A DNA stretch of 64,000 nt from an uncultured Clostridia bacterium (GTDB lineage Bacteria > Bacillota > Clostridia > TANB77 > CAG-508), in assembly GCA_934119935.1 (NCBI GenBank), contig CAKOSX010000004.1, positions 1-64,000 of the forward strand. Direction: 5' to 3'. How positions within the stretch are numbered: the stretch's first letter is position 1; each line of letters opens with the position of its first letter. Made by a program: the position numbers and the translations under genes. The notes beneath the pieces were generated by a model. That model saw only the letters and a program-made list of their open reading frames with translations, was not told where the DNA came from and did no database searches. Below, piece after piece: positions 36,356-45,996 of this stretch.

Positions 36356-39300
36356 TTATTCAAACAAATTCATTATGTCTTCTTTTGAAAGCTTGCTTAT
36401 AAATGTTTGGTTTGTTGAAAGCATGCTATCAATCAAAGTTTCTTTTCTTTTTTGTAGTTCATATATTTTCTCTTCTATTGAGTTTTTTGTTATTAATTTA
36501 TATACTTGTACGTTCCTCTTTTGTCCTATTCTGTAGGTTCTGTCTGTAGCCTGATTTTCTGCAGATAAGTTCCACCATGGGTCATAGTGTATTACCACAT
36601 CTGCTCCGACTAAGTTTAGACCAGTTCCACCGGCTTTTAAAGAGATTAAGAATAATTTTTTGTTTGGATTACTGTTAAATTCATCTACTAAATTTATTCT
36701 TTCAGATACTTTTGTTTGTCCTGTTAATTTTAAGAATTCTATATTCTCTTTTTGTAGTTCTTTTTCTATTATTTCAAACATCGCTGTATAGCCTGAAAAT
36801 AGTAGTATTTTGTGTCCTGATTGTATTGCATCTTTTACTATTTCTATACATTGGTTTAGCTTACCGCTTTCGCCCTTGTAGTTGTCTATAAATAGACTTG
36901 GGTGACAACATATTTGTCTTAATCTTGTTAATAGTGCAAGTATTTTTATTTGGCTCTTTTCTATTCCATTTTCTTGTATTTCTTCCATTGCATTTTTCTT
37001 TGCCTTTGCTAAATAAGACAAATAAATATCTCTTTGCTCGTCCACCATCTGGCTATTTAATACTGATACCATTTTATCAGGTAGCTCTGTCAAAACTTCA
37101 CCTTTTATTCTTCTTAAGACGAATGGCTCTATCAATTTTTTCAATTTGTTCATTGCCACTTCATCGCCCTCTTTTATTATTGGCGTTTCATAAAGCTCTT
37201 TGAATTTTCTGTATCCAAATAAGTAACCGGGCATTATGAAATCGAATATTGACCATAGCTCAGACAAAGAGTTTTCTATTGGCGTTCCAGTTAGTGCAAA
37301 CCTTGTTTCTGCTGATATATTCTTGATTGCTTTCGCATTTTGTGTGTTATTATTTTTTATGTATTGTGCTTCATCTGCAATTATGTACTTAAATTTGAAG
37401 TCATATTTTTTGTATTCTTCTATATCTCTCTTCAATAATTCATATGAAGTTATTACTATATCATAATTTGGTATTGATGCAATCTGATTTTTTCTTTCTT
37501 CTAGTGTTCCATGTACCACTATAGATTGCATTCCTATCGTAAATTTTTCCGCTTCATTCTGCCAGTTTAAGCATAATGAACTTGGGCATACGACTAAACA
37601 TGGTTTCTTTCCTCCATTATCTTTGTATGCACAAATTACACACAATAGCTGAACAGTTTTTCCAAGCCCCATATCATCTGCCAAGATTCCGCCCAAACCG
37701 TAGTAATCAAGCATACGTAACCATTGTACACCAACTTTTTGGTATTCTCTAAGGCTAGCATTCAAGTTCTTTGGCACTTCCATGTTTCCTTCTATTTCTT
37801 TTACATCGATATTTTCAACTAAATTCTTGTAGCTCTCATCTTTCGTAACATGAATAAAGCTATTCTTTTCCAAAATCTTATCTAAATAAAGAGCCCTGTA
37901 CATTGGTAATTGTAAAGTATTGTTCTTTATTTGACTGTAATCAACATCTATATCTTCGGTTACACTCTCTATAAATTTGATAGTATCATTATCCTCCAAA
38001 TTTACGAAACTACCATCTTTTAATCTATGGTATCTTTTCTTTAATTTGTACTGTTTCATTATCTCTTGAAGCTCTGCTGGGTCGAAGTCCAGACTAGAAA
38101 AATCTATGTCTAGTAAATTATTTTCTACCCTTACACCCAAATTTACAGCAGATGTACTTCTAACTTCTTTTGCCTTAAAATTATCTGTTGCAAGCACTTC
38201 AAAATTCTTCATATATGAATCCATATCATTTGTCAAAAATTCATATATCTTGTCATCATTTGCAAGAATCAATCTATTGTTCTTTTGATCTAGCATGAAT
38301 CCACTCTTAACGAACATGTTAATTAATTTGCTTTCTTTTATTGTATTTCTAGAAAGCACTTCCACTTGTTTCTTAGAATCTAGCGGATTTATCTCTACAT
38401 CTCCATATATAAATCTAATGTCTGCTAGCACATAATTTAAGTCATTGTAGTCCAAATATAATTTTGCATATAGCTCTGCAGGAATGTATTTTTCAACTTT
38501 CTTGTACTCATTTTCTCCAATATTAACACTATTCTTTATGCTTGGTTGTACTATAGAGAAGAAATTAGACAACTGGCTCTCTGGAAGCAAGATTTCTTTT
38601 GTAAAGTTCTTTCTAAATACTTCCAACATTTTAATAACAGTATTGCTATATTTTTTTGTGCATCTGTATAATTTCTTATCAAGCATTAAATATGTATATT
38701 TTCTGCCCTCATAAACCATATACGCATATATATCAACATTTACAGTTATCTTGTATTCTCCATCATCATTTTCTTCTAATTTAAACTTAATGTCTGGTTC
38801 ATTTGGTACCAAAACAACAGCATCAGTTCCGAACTGGTCTTCCATTGAAATTGCTCTATTTTTCAAGCATTCAAATAAATCATCCAATCCCGTGTTAGAA
38901 ATAACTATTGCATCTTCTCCCATTCTTTTTGTGTAGTAGTCATATCCTGTAGACGATTCATTAGCATATTTTATTATTTCTGAATATTTAAGTATGAAAT
39001 CTAAAAGATTTCTGTCTTCTTCCACAAATTTTTCTCTTGTGTGTGCAAACTCAAGCTTTGCTCCATATTTATACTTTTCACCACTCGCAAATCTATCATA
39101 AAATTCTGGTAAAGACTTTACCTTATAACTCTGCTTCTCATCTTTTTTAGAAAGCTTTATTTCCAGTTTCAAGCTATTATTGGTTCTACTACATATAATC
39201 TTTGGCTCAATATGGACAAATCCTTCCTCCTTGCCTGAAGATATATTCTGCTCTTCCTCTTCTTCATTAATTCTGTAAAATTCATTTACCAGTTGATTGA

Positions 39301-39718
39301 AAATCTTGTAATTTTCTCCACGTTCTTTAACCGTATCTGTACTTCTACTTTCTTTTCTCTCTCCAGAAAAAATTCTTACGTAGTCAGAATTACTTGCAAA
39401 TTCTTTAACTGTTGCGATAATATGCTCACAAGCACAATAATTTTCCTTGTAATCATCACAAGTACACGATAAATTTTCAATCTCTCCTTCTGCAACTTTA
39501 ATATAAACTTTGTGTTTCTGTTTTACTATAATTCCATCATCATTCTTCTCATCTTTTACGATTGAATGAACCTCAAAATTTTGTTTATTATCATATGTAA
39601 TCTTGTTTATCTCAATAGCCTTATTTTGCATTAATTTTGAAGCTAAATCTAGCTTCTTTGAGTCAACTTGACTTATTAAATCTTCATATATTTGTTTATC
39701 TATAATATTACTTTCCAT
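36356..39718 (-). CDS. SNF2-family helicase with SWIM zinc finger
   Basis: 1120 aa. N-terminal SWIM finger (ENLSCTCDDYKENYCACEHIIATV, about 75-110), a long SNF2-associated region (about 130-600), then the SNF2 translocase: motif I GGILADDMGLGKTVQLL, II YIIADEAQYIKN, III FALTGTPIENS, V LKAGGTGLNLV, VI DRTYRIGQ. Such proteins move along double-stranded DNA and remodel nucleoprotein complexes; the cellular role in Clostridia is not defined. The ATG at 39718 follows GGGGAG at 8 nt; the frame extends 7 codons upstream. It is separated from the helicase pair upstream by a terminator, so not one operon. Confidence 0.92.
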   Translation of the reverse strand: MESNIIDKQIYEDLISQVDSKKLDLASKLMQNKAIEINKITYDNKQNFEVHSIVKDEKNDDGIIVKQKHKVYIKVAEGEIENLSCTCDDYKENYCACEHIIATVKEFASNSDYVRIFSGERKESRSTDTVKERGENYKIFNQLVNEFYRINEEEEEQNISSGKEEGFVHIEPKIICSRTNNSLKLEIKLSKKDEKQSYKVKSLPEFYDRFASGEKYKYGAKLEFAHTREKFVEEDRNLLDFILKYSEIIKYANESSTGYDYYTKRMGEDAIVISNTGLDDLFECLKNRAISMEDQFGTDAVVLVPNEPDIKFKLEENDDGEYKITVNVDIYAYMVYEGRKYTYLMLDKKLYRCTKKYSNTVIKMLEVFRKNFTKEILLPESQLSNFFSIVQPSIKNSVNIGENEYKKVEKYIPAELYAKLYLDYNDLNYVLADIRFIYGDVEINPLDSKKQVEVLSRNTIKESKLINMFVKSGFMLDQKNNRLILANDDKIYEFLTNDMDSYMKNFEVLATDNFKAKEVRSTSAVNLGVRVENNLLDIDFSSLDFDPAELQEIMKQYKLKKRYHRLKDGSFVNLEDNDTIKFIESVTEDIDVDYSQIKNNTLQLPMYRALYLDKILEKNSFIHVTKDESYKNLVENIDVKEIEGNMEVPKNLNASLREYQKVGVQWLRMLDYYGLGGILADDMGLGKTVQLLCVICAYKDNGGKKPCLVVCPSSLCLNWQNEAEKFTIGMQSIVVHGTLEERKNQIASIPNYDIVITSYELLKRDIEEYKKYDFKFKYIIADEAQYIKNNNTQNAKAIKNISAETRFALTGTPIENSLSELWSIFDFIMPGYLFGYRKFKELYETPIIKEGDEVAMNKLKKLIEPFVLRRIKGEVLTELPDKMVSVLNSQMVDEQRDIYLSYLAKAKKNAMEEIQENGIEKSQIKILALLTRLRQICCHPSLFIDNYKGESGKLNQCIEIVKDAIQSGHKILLFSGYTAMFEIIEKELQKENIEFLKLTGQTKVSERINLVDEFNSNPNKKLFLISLKAGGTGLNLVGADVVIHYDPWWNLSAENQATDRTYRIGQKRNVQVYKLITKNSIEEKIYELQKRKETLIDSMLSTNQTFISKLSKEDIMNLFE

Positions 39719-39819
39719 CAATAAATCTCCCCATTTCACTGATTATCTATTATATACCTTTTTTAGGAGTTGTGCAACGAGTATGGAGAATTTTTCCAAG
39801 AAAAATTTACTAGATATTC

Positions 39820-39867
39820 AATTAAAAAGTAAATGCAAAAATCCATTATTGAGTTTTGCATTTACTT
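39820..39867 (-). terminator. Terminator of the helicase/coiled-coil operon
   Basis: Arms AAGTAAATGCAAAA (39827-39840) and TTTTGCATTTACTT (39854-39867), followed on minus by TTTTTAATTG. Confidence 0.85.
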
Positions 39868-39891
39868 ATGAAAAATGTTTTTTATTTATGA

Positions 39892-40326
39892 TTACGAATA
39901 TTTTAATTCTTTTAGCATTTGAGAAATGTGATTTTTTCTTCTTTCTGTATCTGCATTCAACATTTCTGTTTCATTTTCATACATTTTTGTAAGCTTGTCC
40001 ATATCTTCACTTGATATATCTTCTTCATCTATTTCTCCATTATCATATTGTAATTTAAGATTTTTTAGTCTTATCTCTTCTTGTATTTGAAGTTGTTTAA
40101 GTCTTTGTTCTGTTTGCAATCTAAGTTCTTTTAATCTTCTTATTTCTTCATTTTCTTTTATTACTGTATTTTCAGCGAAATTTTCATTTTGGTTTTTATC
40201 AGTAATAAGTTTTTCATCAATATTATTCAAGTTTTCTTTCTTTTTTCTGAAGAAAATTTTTTTGAAGAATTGAGATATTTTAGTAAAAATATTTTCTTTA
40301 TATGGTATTAATTTATCTTCCTTCAT
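39892..40326 (-). CDS. Small basic coiled-coil protein coupled to the helicase
   Basis: 144 aa, no recognised family. Residues 1-30 are basic and amphipathic (FTKISQFFKKIFFRKKKE), possibly membrane- or nucleic-acid-associated. Residues about 55-95 are a strong predicted coiled coil (EEIRRLKELRLQTEQRLKQLQIQEEIRLKNLKLQ). The rest is acidic helix. Its start lies inside the last codons of the 1727-aa helicase (14-nt overlap), so the two are translationally coupled and probably act together. No signal peptide. Confidence 0.6.
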   Translation of the reverse strand: MKEDKLIPYKENIFTKISQFFKKIFFRKKKENLNNIDEKLITDKNQNENFAENTVIKENEEIRRLKELRLQTEQRLKQLQIQEEIRLKNLKLQYDNGEIDEEDISSEDMDKLTKMYENETEMLNADTERRKNHISQMLKELKYS

Positions 40327-43300
40327 CTTTCTTTCCCCTTTTCTTTTGTTGTTCTAATGCCTGTTCAACCTGCTGTTCTAATTCTTGTGCTTTATCATTT
40401 TGAACTTTAGCAGCATCTCTTTGCTTTTTTGCTTGCATTAGTCTTTGAGTTTGTTCTATCTTCCCAAGATCAATTACTCCCAAAGCAACTAATTTTTGCT
40501 TTTCTTCTTCTGTTATTGCATAAGTGCCTTTTCCTTGAACTGCTAGTATAGCACCACCTTTTTTAGCGCCAAGAGAATAATTTGATTCTACTCCTGTTTC
40601 TTCTATTACTTTAATAATATCAATATTGGGATATTCTTGTCCTATATCTTCCAATGTTTTTGTTACTTGCTTTTTCTTTCCATTTTCTGTTATCTTTTTT
40701 GAATATTTAAAGTTTTCAAAATCAAATTCTTGTTTTGCTAAAGCCTCACATACTCGCACAAATTTTGACATTGCACTTTCCTCTTTCTCTAGACTTATTA
40801 CGCCTAATTCTACAAGCTTTTGTTTTTCTTCTTCTGTTATTGCATAAGTACCTTTTCCTTGAACTGCTAGTATAGCAGCACCTTTTTTAGCGCCAAAAGA
40901 ATAATTTGATTCTACGCCTGTTTCTTCTATTACTTTAGTAATATCTATATTCGGACATTCTTCTCGTATATCTTCTAATGTCTTTTTTACACTTTTTCCA
41001 TTTACAATCTTTGTATAGTTAAAATCACCAAAATCGAATCCTTGCCTTGCTAATGCTTCGCATACTCGCACGAACTCCGAAATTGCACTTTCTTTTGTTT
41101 CTAAATTTACTACGCCTAATTCTATAAGCTTTTGTTTTTCCTTTTCCGTTATTCGGTAATCTCCTGTTCCATTGACCACCTGTACAGCATTCATTTTTCG
41201 AAAGCCTAACTCATATTCTAATTCTACTCCTGTTTCTTCTAGTACTTTAGCAATATTTATACCAGGACATTCTTGCTCTACATCTGCTAATGTTTTATTT
41301 ACTCCACTTTTCATATATACAAATTTTTGGAAATCAAATCCTTGCTTTGCTAATGCTTCACATACTCGCACAAATTCCGACATTGCACTTTCTTTTGTTT
41401 CTAAACTTACTACGCCTAATTCTATAAGCTTTTGTTTTTCCTCTTCCGTTATAGGACTCATTCCATTTCCTTGGATTGCACATTTAGCCATTTTTATTTT
41501 ACCCCCAACCGAATAATTTGATTCTACTCCTGTTTCTTCTTTTATCGTAATAATATCAATATTGGGATATTCTTGTCCTATATCTTCCAATGTTTTTGTT
41601 ACTTGCTTTTTCTTTCCATTTTCTGTTATCTTTTTTGAATATTTAAAGTTTTCAAAATCAAATTCTTGTTTTGCTAAAGCCTCACATACTCGCACAAATT
41701 TTGACATTGCACTTTCCTCTTTCTCTAGACTTATTACGCCTAATTCTACAAGCTTTTGTTTTTCTTCTTCTGTTATTACTGATGTTCCTGTTCCTTTAAC
41801 TGCACTTATAGCATTCCTTCGGCTTCCACCTAACGAATAATTTAATTTAACTCCTGCTTCTTCTATTACTTTAATAATATCAATATTGGGATATTCTTGT
41901 CCTATATCTTCTAATGTTATATATATATCCTTTCCATCTATTCTTCTCGAATAATAAATTTTTTTAAAGTCAAATCCTTGTCTTGCCAATGCTTCGCATA
42001 CTTTTACAAAAGTAGTCATTGCATGCTCATTTTCTATTTTTTCAACTTCTTCATTTACTTCAACAAAGTCTCTTAAAACTCCTTCTATTGCGAAAGGTGA
42101 TATATCTTCTTTACTTCCTTTCGATTTTGATATTGGTGGTAAATCAATATTCCACAAGTCAATTTCTGTTGCTAAATCAATAATCTCTTCTATTCTTGAT
42201 TTATCTTCTTCTGTTAAATCTTCAAAATTTTCAAATTCATCTAAATATTTACTGTATTTGTTTTGAATTCTTCTTAAAATGGCATAATAATGTTGTTCTT
42301 GTTTATTAGAACTGTTTCTATCTGGTATTATTCCATCTTTTTCGTTAATCCATTCTGCTACAATTTTTAAAGATTCTAAATCATCTATTGGTTCTAGATT
42401 TTCGAAGTCTTTTTCTATTTTTACTGTTAATGAATTGTTTGCTAAATCTATTACTACTGGTCTTTTATCATCTGGTAAAGGATTATCTTCGTCTAATGCA
42501 TATATTACTCTTCCTAATTGTTGTAAATACAAAATTCTTGAATTCTCATCTAATGCTCTAAACCATATAATTCCATCTACTCCATCTATGTGTAATCCTT
42601 CATTTGCTTTATTCATTACAACCATAAATTTTGTTTCTTCTGAATTATCTGCTTCAAAGGCATCTAATTCTTGTTGGTTTTTATCTTTTCCTTCTTTGTT
42701 TTTTCCTTTGCCATTCCACGCTCCGCTCATTGCATGTAATTGTGGTACAATATCTGTTCCTGCAAATATCTTATTTAAATAATCTTGATATGCTTTTATT
42801 TTGTCGTCCCCAGTTTTTGTACCTATTTTATTTCCATCTTCATCTTCTATGTCGCCTTGGTCTGATACCGGAATAAATACTATATATTTTCCGCCTTTTT
42901 TTACATTTTGTTTTATTATTTCTTCTTTTCCAATTCCTCTATCAAAATTTCTTCTTGCATCTTCTTCTAGTTTTTTTCTTGCTTCCTCTCCAATTTCGGC
43001 ATCAATTTCTTGATTTAATTTGGCTCTTAATTTATCATATTTTTCTAATTCTTCAGCTCTTTTGTTTTCGTCTTCTATGCTATCAATTTGAGCTTTTAAT
43101 TCTTCCATTTTTCCAGATGAAATTAAGTCATATTTACAATACACAAGTTTTGGATTTACTACATAACCCATTCTTATTGCATTTTCTAATGTCATATTTG
43201 CTGCTAAATGTTTTCTTTGGCTAATTTCTTCATCTGTATATCCAAGTTTCTTGGCTGTTTCATTTGCCATATCTCTTCTGTCAACATCTCTGGTTGGTGT

Positions 43301-45496
43301 TGCTGTTATTCCAAGCACTTTTACTTCTTCTGTTTGATTTTTAAGTAATTTGTCAATTTTTCCTTCCCATTCTTTTGCACCAGTTCTGTGTAATTCATCT
43401 AGCACTATCATTCCATATTGTTCTTTAATAACTTTTTGTCCTCTTTTTGCAAGCAATCCAGAATATGTTCCAAATGTTATATTTGGAAATACTTCTGCTA
43501 TTATTTCGTCTTCTGTTTTGCCAACTGTTCCCTGTTTTCCGTGCACATATTTTACAATATAACTTTTTATTTGATTTAATATTTCATCTTGTGGTGCTAA
43601 ATATAACATTTTCTCATTTGGATGTTCCTTGACATATTGTTGCATTTGCGTTAAAGCCACAAAACTTTTTCCAGCACCTGTTGGTAGTATTACTTGTGCA
43701 AATTTATGGTCTTGAAATATTGTATTTATATTATTACAAGCTCTTTGTTGATAATCTTTTAATCTTATACCTGTGTTTTCTACATCATAATATCCTAAAA
43801 ATCTTTCAACTACTTCTGTATTGATATTATTTTGCAAAACATCTTGTCTTGTACTTAATAATTGTTCTAAATTACCTTGAACATATTGTTCATAAATTCC
43901 ATCTCTTGTTGCAATGTTTAACAATACTGTTGGAATTATGCTTTCTTCCACACCAGATTCTCGCAATTTTTCATATATTTCTGCACAATTTCTTTCTTGA
44001 AGTCTGGCTATTAACTCATTTTTTTCTGATGTTTTAAATTCTGCTATTCCTATATCTTGCCAATTGTACTTAGAAATTATTGCTTCTGCATAATATCTAG
44101 ATTTATCTATTTTTTCACTTTCTTTAGCACTGCTAAATACGTTAGTTATAATGTCTTTAGCATTATATAGTCCTCCATTTTGTAGAACATTGTCTAATTG
44201 TTCAGATGACAATTTTTTTATCTCATCAACTAATGCTTGCTCTTCTTGTTGTAAATCTAAACTTACAGACTCACTTAATTTTACACCTTTATTACTTTGT
44301 CTTGTTATTATTTCCGGCTCAACTCTAAATCCATTTTCTCTTATGTATTGTATAATATCTTCAAAACCAGAATTTTCCCCTAATATTTCACTTAAAACAT
44401 TTGAAAGTTGTATTGCATTTTTTCTTGCTTTACTCAAATAAAACATATTCTTTACAATTGTATTTGCTTTTCCATATTCAACTTTTCCATCTGTAATTCC
44501 ATACATTTCTTCAATTGAAATATCATCTTTAACCTTTTCTTCAATTTCTGGTATAGCAGGAATTTTAACACCATTTTGTACTGCTGTTATCAATGTTCTT
44601 TTTAATTGTTCAACTCTGCCTTTATCCAATCCATCTATTTGTTGTATTAATGCAAATAAATCAACTACCTCTTTTGGAACTTCTATAATATTTTCTTGTT
44701 TTATATCTCCATAATGAATTACCTCTGTAGACGAAAATGCACTTCCTATTGTCTCTCTTAATTTTGAATTAGAAGAATGTGGTATTACATGTTTTAATAC
44801 TTGCTCATTTTCTAATATTGCTAATTTTGCATATACTTTATTTACTTTCAATACCTGCGCGTCATCTAATGACTGATAATTGCTAATTCTTGCCTTTGGA
44901 GAACTATATATTATTCCTTTTCTTAAATGTGCTCTATCTAAACTTACTTCTTCTCTGTTAGCAGTGTATCTTTGAGCAATTATATCTTTTAAGTTTTTAC
45001 TTTCAGTTGCTTTATCTATCTCCTCAAAAGCATTCGAAACTCTTTGTTTTGCATCTTCTGGCAAGCTTTCTATTGCTTGTTGTATTTTAAAATACAATTC
45101 TTTAAGCATATATTGGCCAGCTGCTAATGTTTTCTCTCCAAATTCTTTTTTTGGAATTTTAACCATTACATATTTATCTTTATAAGAGCCTCTTCCATAA
45201 TTTACTGCAATATTTGCATTACTTGTAAGTGATATGCAGTTTGTATCTTTTCTATAATGCATTTTTATATGGTCATATATTTCTTCTAAAGAGATTTCTG
45301 AAGCTTCTGTGTATTTGGCATCTCCATCAAATCTTTCTCTATCTGTTCTTATTCGTTCTATCTTTCCATCTGTTGATGTAGTCGTTTGTTGCTCAATATC
45401 AGCATTATCAGCCATATTTAGTGCTCTAAAAAAATAATAGTTTTCTTCATCTTGTATTACATTAAATTTATTTATATCAAAAATATCAAAATCCAT
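40313..45496 (-). CDS. Giant DEAD/DEAH helicase with ART-like N-terminus and five tandem C-terminal modules
   Basis: 1727 aa. Region 1 (about 15-275) recalls an ADP-ribosyltransferase-like fold: FFRALN, then NCISLTSNANIAVNYG, later IKQENIIEVP in the positions of the R, S-T-S and E motifs; this is a weak visual match. Region 2 (about 575-1150) is a superfamily 2 helicase: ILPTGAGKSFVALTQM, IVLDELHRTGAKEW, LGITATPTRD, MVVMNKANEGLHIDGVD, YLQQLGRVIYA. Region 3 (about 1165-1690) consists of five modules of 98-108 residues, each FVRVCEALAxQxFDFxxFxY, TLEDIGQEYPNIDI, EETGVESNYSLG, TEEEKQKLVELGVI. Modules 2 and 5 share about 230 nt of identical DNA. ATG after AAAGGA. It is followed by a coupled small coiled-coil gene. 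A conflict or DNA-processing role is inferred, not shown. Confidence 0.7.
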   Translation of the reverse strand: MDFDIFDINKFNVIQDEENYYFFRALNMADNADIEQQTTTSTDGKIERIRTDRERFDGDAKYTEASEISLEEIYDHIKMHYRKDTNCISLTSNANIAVNYGRGSYKDKYVMVKIPKKEFGEKTLAAGQYMLKELYFKIQQAIESLPEDAKQRVSNAFEEIDKATESKNLKDIIAQRYTANREEVSLDRAHLRKGIIYSSPKARISNYQSLDDAQVLKVNKVYAKLAILENEQVLKHVIPHSSNSKLRETIGSAFSSTEVIHYGDIKQENIIEVPKEVVDLFALIQQIDGLDKGRVEQLKRTLITAVQNGVKIPAIPEIEEKVKDDISIEEMYGITDGKVEYGKANTIVKNMFYLSKARKNAIQLSNVLSEILGENSGFEDIIQYIRENGFRVEPEIITRQSNKGVKLSESVSLDLQQEEQALVDEIKKLSSEQLDNVLQNGGLYNAKDIITNVFSSAKESEKIDKSRYYAEAIISKYNWQDIGIAEFKTSEKNELIARLQERNCAEIYEKLRESGVEESIIPTVLLNIATRDGIYEQYVQGNLEQLLSTRQDVLQNNINTEVVERFLGYYDVENTGIRLKDYQQRACNNINTIFQDHKFAQVILPTGAGKSFVALTQMQQYVKEHPNEKMLYLAPQDEILNQIKSYIVKYVHGKQGTVGKTEDEIIAEVFPNITFGTYSGLLAKRGQKVIKEQYGMIVLDELHRTGAKEWEGKIDKLLKNQTEEVKVLGITATPTRDVDRRDMANETAKKLGYTDEEISQRKHLAANMTLENAIRMGYVVNPKLVYCKYDLISSGKMEELKAQIDSIEDENKRAEELEKYDKLRAKLNQEIDAEIGEEARKKLEEDARRNFDRGIGKEEIIKQNVKKGGKYIVFIPVSDQGDIEDEDGNKIGTKTGDDKIKAYQDYLNKIFAGTDIVPQLHAMSGAWNGKGKNKEGKDKNQQELDAFEADNSEETKFMVVMNKANEGLHIDGVDGIIWFRALDENSRILYLQQLGRVIYALDEDNPLPDDKRPVVIDLANNSLTVKIEKDFENLEPIDDLESLKIVAEWINEKDGIIPDRNSSNKQEQHYYAILRRIQNKYSKYLDEFENFEDLTEEDKSRIEEIIDLATEIDLWNIDLPPISKSKGSKEDISPFAIEGVLRDFVEVNEEVEKIENEHAMTTFVKVCEALARQGFDFKKIYYSRRIDGKDIYITLEDIGQEYPNIDIIKVIEEAGVKLNYSLGGSRRNAISAVKGTGTSVITEEEKQKLVELGVISLEKEESAMSKFVRVCEALAKQEFDFENFKYSKKITENGKKKQVTKTLEDIGQEYPNIDIITIKEETGVESNYSVGGKIKMAKCAIQGNGMSPITEEEKQKLIELGVVSLETKESAMSEFVRVCEALAKQGFDFQKFVYMKSGVNKTLADVEQECPGINIAKVLEETGVELEYELGFRKMNAVQVVNGTGDYRITEKEKQKLIELGVVNLETKESAISEFVRVCEALARQGFDFGDFNYTKIVNGKSVKKTLEDIREECPNIDITKVIEETGVESNYSFGAKKGAAILAVQGKGTYAITEEEKQKLVELGVISLEKEESAMSKFVRVCEALAKQEFDFENFKYSKKITENGKKKQVTKTLEDIGQEYPNIDIIKVIEETGVESNYSLGAKKGGAILAVQGKGTYAITEEEKQKLVALGVIDLGKIEQTQRLMQAKKQRDAAKVQNDKAQELEQQVEQALEQQKKRGKKDEGR
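40612..40842. repeat. Identical intragenic repeat, distal copy
   Basis: About 230 nt identical to 41548-41778 as far as read by eye, exactly 936 nt (312 codons) apart. Encodes the first half of module 5 and the end of module 4 of the helicase. Confidence 0.8.
41548..41778. repeat. Identical intragenic repeat, proximal copy
   Basis: Partner of 40612-40842; encodes the first half of module 2 and the end of module 1. The 936-nt offset keeps the reading frame. Confidence 0.8.
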
Positions 45497-45539
45497 ATCT
45501 TTATTCCTTTGTGGTTATCTATTAAATTTTTCATTTTCA

Positions 45540-45570
45540 TTATAACATAAAAATTTTTAATTTTTATGTT
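45540..45570 (-). promoter_or_regulatory. Palindrome and -10 box ahead of the giant helicase
   Basis: AACATAAAAATT (45544-45555), 3-nt spacer, AATTTTTATGTT (45559-45570): a perfect 12-bp inverted repeat overlapping a minus-strand TATAAT about 45 nt ahead of the start codon. It could be an operator; no clear -35 was found. Confidence 0.45.
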
Positions 45571-45694
45571 GTTTTTCAAATAATTTTATAATTTTTATAT
45601 TTTTCTTTAAATGTAAATTAGAAAACAGTAATGTTTTATTGTTTTTGCATATTTCGTATATTTTCTATAAAATCTTCATATTATTTAACCCAAA

Positions 45695-45722
45695 TGCACC
45701 CCGAGAATTTTCCCGGGGTGCA
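45695..45722 (-). terminator. GC-rich hairpin ending the small HTH cassette
   Basis: Minus strand TGCACCCCGGGAAAATTC then TCGGGGTGCA, followed by TTTGGGTT. Stem of about 12 bp, unusually GC-rich for this region. Confidence 0.75.
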
Positions 45723-45749
45723 CTCTTTTGCAAAAGAGTATGTTCTATG

Positions 45750-45888
45750 CTATTGGTAATGCGAGTAAACAGTTCGAGAAGTCAAACTATACCTTTGGGC
45801 TATTTCAGGAATCGAATCCCCCTGCTCATGCAATCTCATGAAGTTCTTCATCACGAGATAAGTACGTTCTGCTATTGTAGCCGCCATA
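45750..45888 (-). pseudogene. 45-codon HTH protein gene with a one-base insertion
   Basis: ATG at 45888 after a perfect AAGGAGG. The first 20 codons read MAATIAERTYLVMKNFHEIA, then stop. Skipping one nucleotide near 45840 keeps an open frame: MAATIAERTYLVMKNF joined to MRLHEQGDSIPEIAQRYSLTSRTVYSHYQ, a good helix-turn-helix (GDSIPEIAQRYSLTSRTVY) with a stop at 45750. The span is 3n+1. Codon and base use (CGT, CTC, CAG, GGG) are GC-richer than the neighbours. Own promoter and terminator. HTH type as in transposase or mobile-element regulators; probably a remnant. Confidence 0.55.
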
Positions 45889-45946
45889 AAAGAAATGCCT
45901 CCTTATAAAATTATTTATTTAGGATTTGCTACTAGCTATTTTTTAC

Positions 45947-45975
45947 ATTATAGTACAGAACAGCCTTAAGTGCAA
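45947..45975 (-). promoter_or_regulatory. Promoter of the small HTH cassette
   Basis: Minus strand -35 TTGCAC (45970-45975), 17 nt, -10 TATAAT (45947-45952). The -35 lies inside the loop side of the topA terminator hairpin. Confidence 0.55.
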
Positions 45976-45991
45976 ATTGCACAAGGCTGTT
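45959..45991. terminator. Hairpin downstream of topA
   Basis: AACAGCCTT and AAGGCTGTT with inner GTGCAA/TTGCAC. On the plus strand it is followed by TTGTTTT; on minus the T-run is poor. It lies six bases past the topA stop. Confidence 0.6.
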
Positions 45992-45996
45992 TTGTT

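Noticed and set aside
39783..39992. 69-aa plus-strand frame
   Set aside because: No ribosome binding site, overlaps the terminator and the 3' end of the coiled-coil gene, composition of a shadow frame.
45639..45908. 89-aa plus-strand frame opposite the small HTH gene
   Set aside because: No ribosome binding site; it is the antisense of a unit with promoter, ribosome binding site and terminator on the minus strand.
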